From Bacteroidota bacterium (GTDB taxonomy: Bacteria > Bacteroidota > Bacteroidia > Chitinophagales > Saprospiraceae): a stretch of 11,013 bases of DNA. Location of the stretch: positions 1 through 11,013 of the forward strand of contig JAJRUR010000132.1 of assembly GCA_024277695.1 (NCBI GenBank). Reading direction: 5' to 3'. Below, one piece after another: positions 1 to 7,750 of the stretch; the stretch's first letter is position 1; every line of letters begins with the position of its first letter. The notes beneath the pieces were generated by a model, which was given only the letters and a program-made list of their open reading frames with translations, ran no database searches and had not been told where the DNA came from. The position numbers and the translations under genes are program-made.

Positions 1-1
1 A

Positions 2-2305
2 ACAAAAGTAATCCTACAGGATATAAAAACTAAAAAACAAAAAACACTTTTTAAATACGGATATCGCAATACTTTTCAAGCTACCGATTACAATTATCCC
101 ATTATAGCATGGCATCCTTACGGGGATCATTTGTCCGTATTTTATGAACATAGGGATGTAATTTATCATAGAGTCATAAAGATTACAGACGGTACATATA
201 CCGAACGGACCACTCCACCGATGTATAGAAGAATCTTTTCTGCTGATTATATCGACCAAGAAAATATAGCTCTTTCTGCCACTACGGATGGATATACTGA
301 TCTCTACTTGTATAATCCCGTACGAAACGAAGATAAACGACTAACCCGTGATATCTTTGACGACCACGATGTGCGCGTAGTGCGTTTTGATGGGGAGAAG
401 GGTATTCTTTTTAGCTCGAATAGAAACTTTGCACAACAAAAAACACATCAATTTAATACCATCCTACCCCTAGGAGATTTTGATCTGTTTTTCGTACCGA
501 TCAAACAACCGCAAAAAATCATACAGCTAACCGATACGGATTGGATAGACGAACGACAAGCTATTATGCCGGACGATTCCACAATAGCATATTTGAGCAA
601 TAGTTTTGGCTTAACAGATCGCGTAACAGCTAGTATATACAAGCAGCAAATCCATAGCCAACTTACCGAAGAAGATAATGCACAGCTCCTCTACAAACTA
701 AGCGAACGCAGTAGATCATCCTACCTTCAGGAATTAAAGTCTTTTGACTACACAGCTCGTATGGATCGCTTTATGGATATACTTCAAGTATCCGGCAGAG
801 ATTATGCATTATACAAAAAAAATATAGTTCAACAGACAAAAGAAAAATCTAAAAGATGGTATATACAACGCAATGTAATTGCCACAAAAAAGGAAGTCAT
901 AGGTAAAAAGGATAGCACAGTACAAGTGCCCTATGCGCTAGAGTTTATAAGCAAATATCCGGATCCGCCAAAAGATAAAAGATCCGATCCCCAACACCCA
1001 ACTATTACTGAACATATACCAAGCACAGATAGTATTGTCACACTAGAAAAAATCAATTCGTCTAGAATTTTGGGTAGTCGAGTACAATTTAGGGTTGCAG
1101 AATTTGATATGGATTTTAATAACGATCTACTATTCGATGGTCTTCAAAGCTTTGCCGGTAACGGCAATCAAATAATCAATCAAGCTTTTGGACTTCTATT
1201 AAAAATGAAAGTACTCGATCTTTTTGAAGATTATCAAATAGAATTAGGTGCTCGATATCCAACTAATTTTACCGGTTCTGAATATTACTTAGTAGCAGAT
1301 AATAACAAAAGACGTATAGATAAGCGATATGCATTTTATAGAAGAAGTAATACAGTTTTTCAAGAAATTACTCCACAATTTGCAGAAATAAAAAATAAAC
1401 AGATAACCAATTTAGCTTTTGTACGTTGGAAATATCCTTTGGATGTTTACCGATCTGTACACGCTTCGTTTACTTTTAGAACGGATCAATATTTTAGTCT
1501 GATTAGTGATCAATCTACTATAGGAGCAAGTGATGATATAGCCCAACGTTTTGGATTACGCCTAGAATATATATTTGATAACAGTTTGCAAAAAGATATC
1601 AATATACTTCTTGGTACTCGGTATAAATTTTTTGCCGAATTGGTCAATAAAACGGAAATATCTTTATTTAAAGATTGGAAGTTTAAACCCAACAATGGTT
1701 TTATGACAGTTTTGGGTCTCGATGCCAGACATTATCAAAGATTGGATAGACGATCTGTATTGGCCCTAAGAATGGCAGCTTCAAAATCTTTGGGTTCAGA
1801 AAAAATACTCTATTTCCTTGGAGGTATGGACAATTGGTTTTTTGCAACTCAAAATACATCTGTGTCGGTACTCAACAATGAAGGTTTTGCCTACCAAAGT
1901 TTGGCCGTACAAATGAGAGGTTTTGATCAAAATATACGCAATGGGAGTTCCTATGCCTTGGTCAATACGGAGCTGCGCATACCGATAATTCAATATTTCA
2001 AAAAGGATAGACTACGATCTGCTTTTATGCGCAATTTTTTGATTACAGGATTTTTTGATATCGGAACAGCTTGGTTGGGAACTACACCCTTCAGCGACGA
2101 TAATCCTCTAAATGTCATCACCATAAGCAACGGTCAAAATACGATACGCGTCAAATACAATAGAGATCCAATCGTTTTTGGATACGGTATGGGTATGCGT
2201 TTGGCTATGTTTGGCTATAATTTTAGATTGGATTACGCCCAAGGTGTTGAATCCGGACTAAAGCAAAAGCCGATAGTATATTTCACAATAGGTGCAGACT
2301 TTTAG
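2..2305 (+). CDS. Outer-membrane protein with TolB-like propeller and BamA-type beta-barrel, 5' end missing
   Basis: The frame is open from the first bases of the window to the TAG at 2303-2305, giving 767 visible residues. The N-terminus and any signal peptide lie outside, so the TTG at 131 is not the start. The N-terminal third (to about base 640) reads as WD40/PD40-type propeller blades, with recurring aspartate-rich turns such as LTRDIFDDHD and QLTDTDWIDE followed by AYLSNSFG. From about base 1050 to the end come alternating polar/aromatic strands such as RLEYIFDNSL and FRLDYAQGVE. The last residues, VYFTIGADF, end in Phe as a BamA-recognised beta-signal does. Such propeller-barrel fusions are common in Bacteroidota and are often labelled TolB or surface antigen; the substrate is unknown. 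The 3' end overlaps the convergent hydrolase gene by 4 bases. I am confident of an outer-membrane protein, less so of any precise role. Confidence 0.8.
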   Translation, partial: TKVILQDIKTKKQKTLFKYGYRNTFQATDYNYPIIAWHPYGDHLSVFYEHRDVIYHRVIKITDGTYTERTTPPMYRRIFSADYIDQENIALSATTDGYTDLYLYNPVRNEDKRLTRDIFDDHDVRVVRFDGEKGILFSSNRNFAQQKTHQFNTILPLGDFDLFFVPIKQPQKIIQLTDTDWIDERQAIMPDDSTIAYLSNSFGLTDRVTASIYKQQIHSQLTEEDNAQLLYKLSERSRSSYLQELKSFDYTARMDRFMDILQVSGRDYALYKKNIVQQTKEKSKRWYIQRNVIATKKEVIGKKDSTVQVPYALEFISKYPDPPKDKRSDPQHPTITEHIPSTDSIVTLEKINSSRILGSRVQFRVAEFDMDFNNDLLFDGLQSFAGNGNQIINQAFGLLLKMKVLDLFEDYQIELGARYPTNFTGSEYYLVADNNKRRIDKRYAFYRRSNTVFQEITPQFAEIKNKQITNLAFVRWKYPLDVYRSVHASFTFRTDQYFSLISDQSTIGASDDIAQRFGLRLEYIFDNSLQKDINILLGTRYKFFAELVNKTEISLFKDWKFKPNNGFMTVLGLDARHYQRLDRRSVLALRMAASKSLGSEKILYFLGGMDNWFFATQNTSVSVLNNEGFAYQSLAVQMRGFDQNIRNGSSYALVNTELRIPIIQYFKKDRLRSAFMRNFLITGFFDIGTAWLGTTPFSDDNPLNVITISNGQNTIRVKYNRDPIVFGYGMGMRLAMFGYNFRLDYAQGVESGLKQKPIVYFTIGADF

Positions 2306-3099
2306 CTCCAATGCTCAGAAAAATCCTTACTTGACTTCTTAACAGATACTTGATCGATAAACTCTGCCATCACTTTTGTAAAGAGATTAGGCTTTTCCAT
2401 CATAGGAGCATGACCACATTTTTCAAATGATACGAGCTTCGAATTTTTGATCAACTGATTAAATCGCTTACCCACAAACAGCGGTGTGATTTTGTCATTC
2501 TTACCCCAAACTAATAATGTAGGTACTTTGATCCTATGTAGATTCTTTTCCAAATTACTTCGCACTGCACTTTTTGCCGTCATCACAATGCGCAAGCCTT
2601 TATTGCGATCATTGACTGTCTTATACACCTCATCCACAAGATCCTTAGTAGCTACTTTTGGATCATAAAATGTAGATTCGGTCTTCTTTTTAATAAATTC
2701 ATAATTACTCCTCTTGGGAAAACTCTTTCCAAATGCATTTTCGAAAAGTCCCGAGCTACCCGTAAGGATGAGGGATCTGATCCCGGACTGCTTGCTCAAT
2801 GCATACATCAAGGCAATGTGACCACCGAGCGAATTACCCATAATATGAATATCTTTATAATCTTTATACTTGATAAAATCCGTAATATATCGTAATAGGC
2901 CCCGAATAGAAGTCTCTTTTAGAGGTAGATCGTATATAGGTAATAATGGGACAACTACTCGATACTTGCTCCCCATCCTTTCTATTATTTGCTCAAAATT
3001 ACTTAAAGCACCAAACAAGCCATGTAATAATACAACAGTCTCCCCCTGCCCTGAAGTCTCCAGATAACGATATCGTCCTTCAATATTTATATGATGCAT
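2302..3099 (-). CDS. Alpha/beta hydrolase
   Basis: The 265-residue protein has the full alpha/beta-hydrolase fold signature. The oxyanion-hole motif LLHGLFG is at 24-30, the nucleophile elbow GNSLGG at 88-93 (Ser90), the acid at Asp202 in WGKNDKITP, and the base at His230 in CGHAPMMEKP, so the triad is complete. Length and spacing fit the MhpC/BioH-like single-domain esterases and C-C hydrolases. No signal peptide is visible, so it is probably cytoplasmic. The substrate cannot be told from sequence. It lies 99 bases downstream of ctaA on the same strand and could be read through from it, but a perfect -7 element (TAAATTTG) before its ATG suggests its own start. Its TAA overlaps the stop of the convergent outer-membrane gene, with no room for a terminator between the two. 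Confidence 0.9.
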   Translation of the reverse strand: MHHINIEGRYRYLETSGQGETVVLLHGLFGALSNFEQIIERMGSKYRVVVPLLPIYDLPLKETSIRGLLRYITDFIKYKDYKDIHIMGNSLGGHIALMYALSKQSGIRSLILTGSSGLFENAFGKSFPKRSNYEFIKKKTESTFYDPKVATKDLVDEVYKTVNDRNKGLRIVMTAKSAVRSNLEKNLHRIKVPTLLVWGKNDKITPLFVGKRFNQLIKNSKLVSFEKCGHAPMMEKPNLFTKVMAEFIDQVSVKKSSKDFSEHWS

Positions 3100-3124
3100 A
3101 GTGCTGTACTCAATAATTTGGTAT

Positions 3125-3132
3125 CAAATTTA
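3125..3132 (-). promoter_or_regulatory. Possible -7 element for the hydrolase gene
   Basis: On the minus strand this reads TAAATTTG, a perfect match to the Bacteroidota -7 consensus TAnnTTTG, ending 25 bases before the ATG. No TTG is found at the expected -33 distance, so the call is weak. Confidence 0.35.
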
Positions 3133-3198
3133 TGAACTATTTTTCATTCTATATTAATCTAATCCCATAAAATAACAAAAACTCCACTTTTTAACATT

Positions 3199-4248
3199 TC
3201 AACGATATCTAAAACGATGCATCATACGCAATATAACTAACAAACAAATCAGTCCCATACCCTGATGCAAAACTCCCCACCAAATCGGTATTCCGGATTT
3301 GCTCAAAATCACAGTAGTCACACCCAGTAGATACTGTAAGAAGAGCACTACAGCAGAAATGACGACTACTCTCAAAAATACACCCGCATAGCTACGTGTA
3401 CGCTTATAGAGTCGCCACAATAACCAAAAGATACCCAAAGGTAGGATCCGATGGATAATCTGAACCCAAGCTTTTAATGCAACCGCTTGCTCATAATATA
3501 TCAGATCATGCTTACTGATCGGATAACTTAAGGCATTTAACGTCATTTCTGGCTTCAACCAAAGTGGAAAATATGGAAATACCAATCCCGCTCGCATACC
3601 CGCCATCAATCCACCAAAAATGAACTGAACTACGAACAAAGCCAATAACCCTACTGCAAGCTTATGGGCGGATCGCAAGCCTTCATTTCTCACTTGAGAA
3701 GCTCCCAATCCCAAAATCGTCCAGTATATCACTCCTAATAAGATACCGGCTATACTCAAGTGGATAACCAACTTATACGCACTTACCCAGGTACGAGCTT
3801 CATTATGGAGCCCACTCATCACCATGATCCATCCAAAGATTCCGGCCAGCGCTGCTATAAAAAATATCCACCCAAGTCGCTTCCACAATGCAGACCCAAT
3901 CCACCCTTTCATACCAAAATATATCAAGGGAAATACAAAAACCAAACCCATACTCCTAGCCCATAAACGATGAAACCACTCCCAAAAATATATCCACTTA
4001 AATGCTCCTAGAGTCATATCTTGGTGCAGCATAGTGTACTGCTGCTCTGCATGGGTTTGATATTTGTCAAAGGCCTCTTGCCATGATGCCTCCGTAAGCG
4101 GCGGAAGCACACCTTTGACCAAATTCCACTCCGTAATAGATAATCCCGAATCCGTCAATCTGGTAATTCCTCCAAGTAGCACTTGTATGAGTACCATAAT
4201 CAGTCCTATCCATAACCAAATCCTAATATACTTCAAATTAGCTTGCAT
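3199..4248 (-). CDS. ctaA: Heme A synthase (CtaA/COX15)
   Basis: This 349-residue membrane protein oxidises the C8 methyl of heme O to the formyl group of heme A, the cofactor of aa3-type cytochrome oxidases. It has about eight hydrophobic segments. The start resembles the family closely: GGITRLTDSGLSITEW at 26-41 and GVLPPL at 46-51. Four histidines expected as heme ligands are present: His93 (WEWFHRLWAR), His163 (YKLVIHLS), His266 (QIIHRILPL) and His328 (GVLHQGMGL). There are no cysteine pairs in the loops, so it belongs with the cysteine-free COX15-like group of proteobacteria and mitochondria rather than the Bacillus type. It implies an aerobic chain with an aa3 oxidase; the oxidase genes and ctaB are not in the window. 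It is transcribed away from the AT-rich origin-like region. Confidence 0.95.
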   Translation of the reverse strand: MQANLKYIRIWLWIGLIMVLIQVLLGGITRLTDSGLSITEWNLVKGVLPPLTEASWQEAFDKYQTHAEQQYTMLHQDMTLGAFKWIYFWEWFHRLWARSMGLVFVFPLIYFGMKGWIGSALWKRLGWIFFIAALAGIFGWIMVMSGLHNEARTWVSAYKLVIHLSIAGILLGVIYWTILGLGASQVRNEGLRSAHKLAVGLLALFVVQFIFGGLMAGMRAGLVFPYFPLWLKPEMTLNALSYPISKHDLIYYEQAVALKAWVQIIHRILPLGIFWLLWRLYKRTRSYAGVFLRVVVISAVVLFLQYLLGVTTVILSKSGIPIWWGVLHQGMGLICLLVILRMMHRFRYR

Positions 4249-4399
4249 CGATCATCTATTAGCTTATATCCCCAAATATTTTATCCGTACTGTAATTTTA
4301 AACATTTTTATTAATACTTATTAATTTAATATAAATTTCTAAAAATAGTTATTACTATTACATCTGTTAGTATGTTAAAAAATTATATATAAAATATTT

Positions 4400-4423
4400 T
4401 TATTTGTTGTTAGTAACAAATAA
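4400..4423. repeat. 9-bp perfect inverted repeat in the origin-like region
   Basis: TTATTTGTT at 4400-4408 is exactly repeated in reverse complement (AACAAATAA) at 4415-4423 around a 6-base spacer. It lies in nearly pure A/T sequence beside a near-match DnaA box. It could be a protein site or a cruciform within the origin. Confidence 0.6.
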
Positions 4424-4429
4424 TATACA

Positions 4430-4438
4430 ATATGCACA
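4430..4438 (+). promoter_or_regulatory. Near-match DnaA box
   Basis: ATATGCACA differs from TTATnCACA only at the first base. It is at the left edge of the DnaA-box cluster. Confidence 0.35.
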
Positions 4439-4537
4439 TAGTTATATACATATTATCCTGCTGATTATCAATAATTTATTTGTTTTATAAACATGTAGTT
4501 GATACATAATATGTTTATAAGTATATGGAAGAGCTTT

Positions 4538-4546
4538 TGTGGATAA
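4538..4546 (-). promoter_or_regulatory. DnaA box
   Basis: The minus strand reads TTATCCACA, the consensus high-affinity DnaA site, in the same orientation as the other two perfect boxes. Confidence 0.65.
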
Positions 4547-4630
4547 TTATCAAATCAAGAGGTATTGATACATCGAAAAATAATATATATAAAATACTAA
4601 TATATGTGCACAGTGCATTGTGTGTCTTAT

Positions 4631-4639
4631 TGTGTATAA
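4631..4639 (-). promoter_or_regulatory. DnaA box
   Basis: The minus strand reads TTATACACA, a perfect match to TTATnCACA, 93 bases from the previous perfect box and 41 from the next. Confidence 0.65.
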
Positions 4640-4646
4640 AGTTTAT

Positions 4647-4655
4647 TTTTCCACA
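4647..4655 (+). promoter_or_regulatory. Near-match DnaA box
   Basis: TTTTCCACA is one mismatch from TTATCCACA and faces the perfect box at 4672-4680, so the two form an inverted pair. Confidence 0.4.
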
Positions 4656-4677
4656 TAAAACTATAAAATTATGTGGA
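4650..4677. repeat. 9-bp perfect inverted repeat joining two DnaA boxes
   Basis: TCCACATAA (4650-4658) and TTATGTGGA (4669-4677) are exact reverse complements separated by 10 bases. The arms contain the CCACA cores of the two facing DnaA boxes, so the symmetry probably reflects paired DnaA binding. Confidence 0.55.
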
Positions 4678-4680
4678 TAA
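4672..4680 (-). promoter_or_regulatory. DnaA box
   Basis: The minus strand reads TTATCCACA, identical to the box at 4538-4546. It is followed by 68 bases of almost pure A/T before dtd. Confidence 0.65.
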
Positions 4681-4748
4681 ATGTAAAAATTAAATTTCTG
4701 TATTTTAGTTGATTATAAATTAAATCATTTTTTAATGTTAATAAAATT

Positions 4749-5201
4749 ATGCGTGTAGTTATTCAGCGAGTTGATCAGTGTACTCTGACCATAAATCATA
4801 GAACAAAGCGAAAAATAGATAAGGGATTGCTTGTATTACTTGGAATACATGAGCAAGATACCAAAATAGACGTAGAATGGCTAGTAGGCAAAATACTTCA
4901 TCTTCGGATTTTTGAGGACGAACTGCAAAAAATGAATAGATCCTTGTTAGATATAGAGGGAGAATTGATGCTGATCAGTCAGTTTACATTATATGCAAGT
5001 ACCAAAAAAGGCAATAGACCATCTTTTATCAAAGCTGCTCCACCTGCCAGAGCCATTCCACTATATGAGTATATGATAGAACAACTGGCTTTGACTCTTT
5101 CGGATAAATTAAAAACCGGCAAATTTGGAGCACATATGGACATCAATCTAATCAATAACGGTCCGGTGACAATTATTATAGATTCTATACAAAAAGAGTG
5201 A
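4749..5201 (+). CDS. dtd: D-aminoacyl-tRNA deacylase
   Basis: The 150-residue protein is the usual length for Dtd, a cytoplasmic homodimer that hydrolyses D-amino acids (and mischarged glycine) from tRNA and so guards translational chirality. Family motifs are all present: the N-terminal MRVVIQRV, SQFTLYA at 77-83, KKGNRPSF at 86-93, GAHM at 127-130, and NNGPVT at 136-141. The last carries the Gly-cisPro that reaches into the partner active site. The ATG is preceded by an A/T-rich stretch with no Shine-Dalgarno, normal for the phylum. The gene stands alone and is transcribed out of the origin-like region. It converges on the hypothetical gene at 5237 with only 35 bases between stops and no strong terminator hairpin. 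Confidence 0.95.
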   Translation: MRVVIQRVDQCTLTINHRTKRKIDKGLLVLLGIHEQDTKIDVEWLVGKILHLRIFEDELQKMNRSLLDIEGELMLISQFTLYASTKKGNRPSFIKAAPPARAIPLYEYMIEQLALTLSDKLKTGKFGAHMDINLINNGPVTIIIDSIQKE

Positions 5202-5236
5202 TGTATAAGCAGTTTTTGTGCCTATAGTTCTGCGCA

Positions 5237-5722
5237 TCAGTTGACTCCACCACCTAGACCATATCGGATACCTGCACCATAAAAGATTACCTCCCCGGGA
5301 TACAATGCATCCAAAAACTCAAAACGTAAACAAAGCACGAGACCATTTTGTAGTTTTTTGGGACCTATACCGGATAACTCCAGTTCAGAAAGATGGATCA
5401 ACTCATCAACATCAGGACGAGAAATATCTACATTTGCCGAATAGATGAGTTCGTGGCCATAGCGTATGTGGATTTCTTTGAGCGCTACATATTCGTTTAA
5501 GCGCAAGCGAAAGATAACCTCATGGACAAAACTGTGCTTCTGATCTTCGATGACTACCGTGTGTAGTGGTAGGTGAAACCAATTATTATGTATAGGAAAA
5601 TTGCCTTTTATCTGCTGAATGATTGTCCCATAACCCGTTCGACGTACGTTGATCGTCCGCTCGGGAAACTCTGAAATGGCATTGACGCCATGCGTCCAAT
5701 ATGATGCCGTATGATGTTTCAT
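5237..5722 (-). CDS. Conserved-looking hypothetical protein downstream of aspS
   Basis: I do not recognise this 161-residue protein. It starts MKHHTASYWTHGVNAISEF and ends in a glycine-rich tail (YGAGIRYGLGGGVN). It has no signal peptide, membrane segment or cysteine-rich motif. Alternation of hydrophobic and polar residues through HTVVIEDQKHS, FVHEVIFRLRLNEYVAL and GLVLCLRFEFLDAL suggests a mostly beta fold, perhaps a sandwich. The ATG at 5722 lies 16 bases after the aspS stop on the same strand with no terminator between, so the two are very likely co-transcribed. That linkage is positional only and gives no function. Codon use resembles its neighbours, so nothing suggests recent transfer. 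Confidence 0.75.
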   Translation of the reverse strand: MKHHTASYWTHGVNAISEFPERTINVRRTGYGTIIQQIKGNFPIHNNWFHLPLHTVVIEDQKHSFVHEVIFRLRLNEYVALKEIHIRYGHELIYSANVDISRPDVDELIHLSELELSGIGPKKLQNGLVLCLRFEFLDALYPGEVIFYGAGIRYGLGGGVN

Positions 5723-5738
5723 GTGATGATAGCTTTTT

Positions 5739-7523
5739 TTATATATCTGTAGTGTCCGACTTCTTTTCGATCACATCTAGGTACAGTTCTTGCAACTGGG
5801 CCCCATCGATCGGAGCCGGAGCATCGATCATAATATCCCTACCCATATTATTCTTTGGAAAAGCGATAAAATCACGTATCGAGGACTGACCATTCATAAC
5901 AGCACACAATCGGTCAAAGCCAAAGGCTATACCGCCATGAGGTGGAGCACCATACTCAAAAGCGCCCATCAAAAAACCAAATTGTTCCTCTGCTTCAGCA
6001 TCACTAAATCCCAATAGTTTGAAATTCTTTTCTTGGAGAGCTCTATCGTGTATCCGTATCGATCCACCACCAATTTCTGCTCCGTTGATCACCAAATCGT
6101 AAGCATCTGCCTTGAGTTGCTTCATAGTATCGTGATCGCCTCGAAGCATCCGAGAAATATCCGACTTCTTAGGCGAAGTAAAGGGGTGATGCATTGCATG
6201 AAATCGTTCCAAATCCTCGTCCCATTCCAAGAGTGGAAAATCAACAACCCAAAGTGGTTTAAAGTCCCCATCACGTATCAACTGCTCTTTTTCACCCATC
6301 TCCAAGCGCAATGCCCCGAGCTGTTTTTGCGTTTTCTCTCTTTCTCCGCTGAGTAGGAGTAGCATATCTCCTACAGTTCCGCCCATTGCTTCATACCAGG
6401 CAGTCAATTGACTTTCGTCAAAAAACTTAGCTACCGAAGACTTGATCCCTTCTTCAGTCCAGCGTACATGGACCAATCCCTTTGCACCGATCTGCGGTCG
6501 CTGTACCCATTCGGTGAGCTTTTTGAGGTCTTTATTAGAATATTTTGCAGCAGCACCTTTGACGCAAAGTCCTACTACCAACTCTGCTTGATCGAAGACA
6601 CCAAAGCCTCGTCCTTTTGCCAGATCATTGAGCTCATAGAACTGCATCCCAAAGCGCAAATCCGGCTTGTCCGATCCGTACAAACGCAGTGCATCATCAT
6701 AAGCCATACGTGGAAAATCTTCTAGCTCTACTCCTAAGAGTTCTCTGAATACATGCTTGGTCAGCCCCTCAAAAGTATCCAAAATATCATCCTGATGTAC
6801 AAAAGACATCTCACAGTCTATTTGAGTAAACTCCGGCTGTCTATCCGCCCTCAAGTCCTCATCTCTAAAACACTTCACTATCTGAAAATACTTGTCCAGC
6901 CCGGAGACCATCAAAAGTTGTTTAAAGGTCTGAGGGGACTGTGGAAGTGCATAAAATTCATTGGGATTCATCCTGCTGGGAACTACAAAATCACGCGCTC
7001 CTTCAGGTGTACTTTTGATCAAAAACGGTGTCTCGACTTCGATAAAACCTTGATCCGACAAATATTTTCGACTCTCTATAGCTAAGCGTGACCTAAAAAT
7101 GAGATTCTGCTGAACCGGTTTGCGCCGAATATCCAAATACCTGTATTTCATACGCAGTTCATCACCACCGTCCGTATCGCTTTCGATTGTAAAAGGAGGC
7201 GTTTCCGAGCGGTTGAGTACATGCAGTTGTTTGACTACGATCTCAATATCTCCCGTTGGTATTTTATCATTTTTTGAAGACCTCTCGATGACCCTTCCCT
7301 CCACTTGTATGACAAACTCTCTACCTAAACCACGGGCAGCCTCCATAAGGGCAGATGATGATTGGTCTTCCGAAAATATCAACTGCGTCACACCATATCG
7401 ATCACGCAGATCTATCCAAATCATAAATCCTTTGTCGCGAATCGTCTGTACCCATCCTGAGAGTTTTACTTCTTGCTCGATGTGCTTTGTTCGGAGTTCA
7501 CCGCATGTATGCGTTCTGTACAT
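5739..7523 (-). CDS. aspS: Aspartyl-tRNA synthetase
   Basis: The 594-residue bacterial-type enzyme charges tRNA(Asp) and belongs to class IIb. Residues 1-105 form the OB-fold anticodon domain (SGWVQTIRDKGFMIWIDLRD at 22-41). Motif 1 lies near 159-176 (GFIEVETPFLIKSTPEGA), the SPQTFKQ element at 196-202, and motif 2 at 217-236 (KCFRDEDLRADRQPEF onward). A GAD-type insertion spans about 291-420, and motif 3 contains GFDR at 535-538. The length matches E. coli AspRS (590), so the gene is complete. The residue aligned with the E. coli Leu30 / Pseudomonas His31 discrimination position is Lys31, so specificity for Asp alone versus Asp and Asn cannot be read from it. A promoter of the Bacteroidota type lies 35 bases upstream. 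The gene heads a probable two-gene unit with the hypothetical at 5237. Confidence 0.97.
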   Translation of the reverse strand: MYRTHTCGELRTKHIEQEVKLSGWVQTIRDKGFMIWIDLRDRYGVTQLIFSEDQSSSALMEAARGLGREFVIQVEGRVIERSSKNDKIPTGDIEIVVKQLHVLNRSETPPFTIESDTDGGDELRMKYRYLDIRRKPVQQNLIFRSRLAIESRKYLSDQGFIEVETPFLIKSTPEGARDFVVPSRMNPNEFYALPQSPQTFKQLLMVSGLDKYFQIVKCFRDEDLRADRQPEFTQIDCEMSFVHQDDILDTFEGLTKHVFRELLGVELEDFPRMAYDDALRLYGSDKPDLRFGMQFYELNDLAKGRGFGVFDQAELVVGLCVKGAAAKYSNKDLKKLTEWVQRPQIGAKGLVHVRWTEEGIKSSVAKFFDESQLTAWYEAMGGTVGDMLLLLSGEREKTQKQLGALRLEMGEKEQLIRDGDFKPLWVVDFPLLEWDEDLERFHAMHHPFTSPKKSDISRMLRGDHDTMKQLKADAYDLVINGAEIGGGSIRIHDRALQEKNFKLLGFSDAEAEEQFGFLMGAFEYGAPPHGGIAFGFDRLCAVMNGQSSIRDFIAFPKNNMGRDIMIDAPAPIDGAQLQELYLDVIEKKSDTTDI

Positions 7524-7557
7524 ATTTTATTAATATTTTTTAAAGTTTATTGCACGG

Positions 7558-7587
7558 CAAAAGTAGATGGATTTTGTCCAAAAACAA
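7558..7587 (-). promoter_or_regulatory. Promoter of aspS (Bacteroidota sigma type)
   Basis: On the minus strand, TTG (7587-7585) is followed after exactly 19 bases by TACTTTTG (7565-7558), a perfect -7 TAnnTTTG. The inferred start is near 7551, giving a leader of about 27 bases before the aspS ATG. The rest of the 227-base aspS-comM gap shows no RNA gene or clear promoter for comM. Confidence 0.65.
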
Positions 7588-7750
7588 CTCCTTTGGCTTC
7601 AAAAGATCTATATAATTTTTGTTTTTTGCATAAGCTTGCATATTTACACTAGGTATTCGCTGTAGATACTCTATTTGTGAGATAATCCTCTGCCACACAA
7701 AAAATATTCATCAGCAGTCCATACCCGCCAATTTTTTATATCTTGCTGCC

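Larger units (their letters stand above)
4321..4748. other. Candidate replication origin (oriC-like AT-rich DnaA-box cluster)
   Basis: The 500 bases between ctaA and dtd contain no gene. Lines such as 4321-4440 are only about 12% G+C. Three perfect DnaA boxes (TTATnCACA, all on the minus strand) lie at 4538-4546, 4631-4639 and 4672-4680, with one-mismatch boxes on the plus strand at 4430-4438 and 4647-4655. By uniform base frequencies, three perfect 8-base-specified sites in 500 bases is far above chance, though AT-richness raises the expectation somewhat. Almost pure A/T stretches at 4381-4430, 4580-4605 and 4681-4748 could serve as unwinding elements. Flanking genes diverge from the region. 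dnaA is not adjacent. Whether this is the chromosomal origin or only a DnaA-binding reservoir cannot be settled here. Confidence 0.6.

Noticed and set aside
131..133. TTG at 131 as the start of the first gene.
   Set aside because: The same frame is open and protein-like right back to base 2, so the gene continues upstream of the window.
3199..4248. A ctaA-hydrolase operon tied to heme metabolism.
   Set aside because: The 99-base gap and a possible separate -7 element make co-transcription uncertain, and the hydrolase motifs say nothing about heme.
4064..4324. A plus-strand 86-residue open frame running from ctaA into the AT-rich region.
   Set aside because: It is mostly antisense to the conserved N-terminus of CtaA and has no recognisable features.
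4321..4748. Local GC-skew shift as extra support for the origin.
   Set aside because: Sample counts on both sides follow the coding strand of each gene, so an 11-kb window cannot show a replication skew.
7524..7750. A promoter for comM (candidates near 7612-7620 and 7665-7675).
   Set aside because: The -7-like strings lack a TTG at a proper distance or have wrong spacing, so nothing reaches the standard of the aspS promoter.
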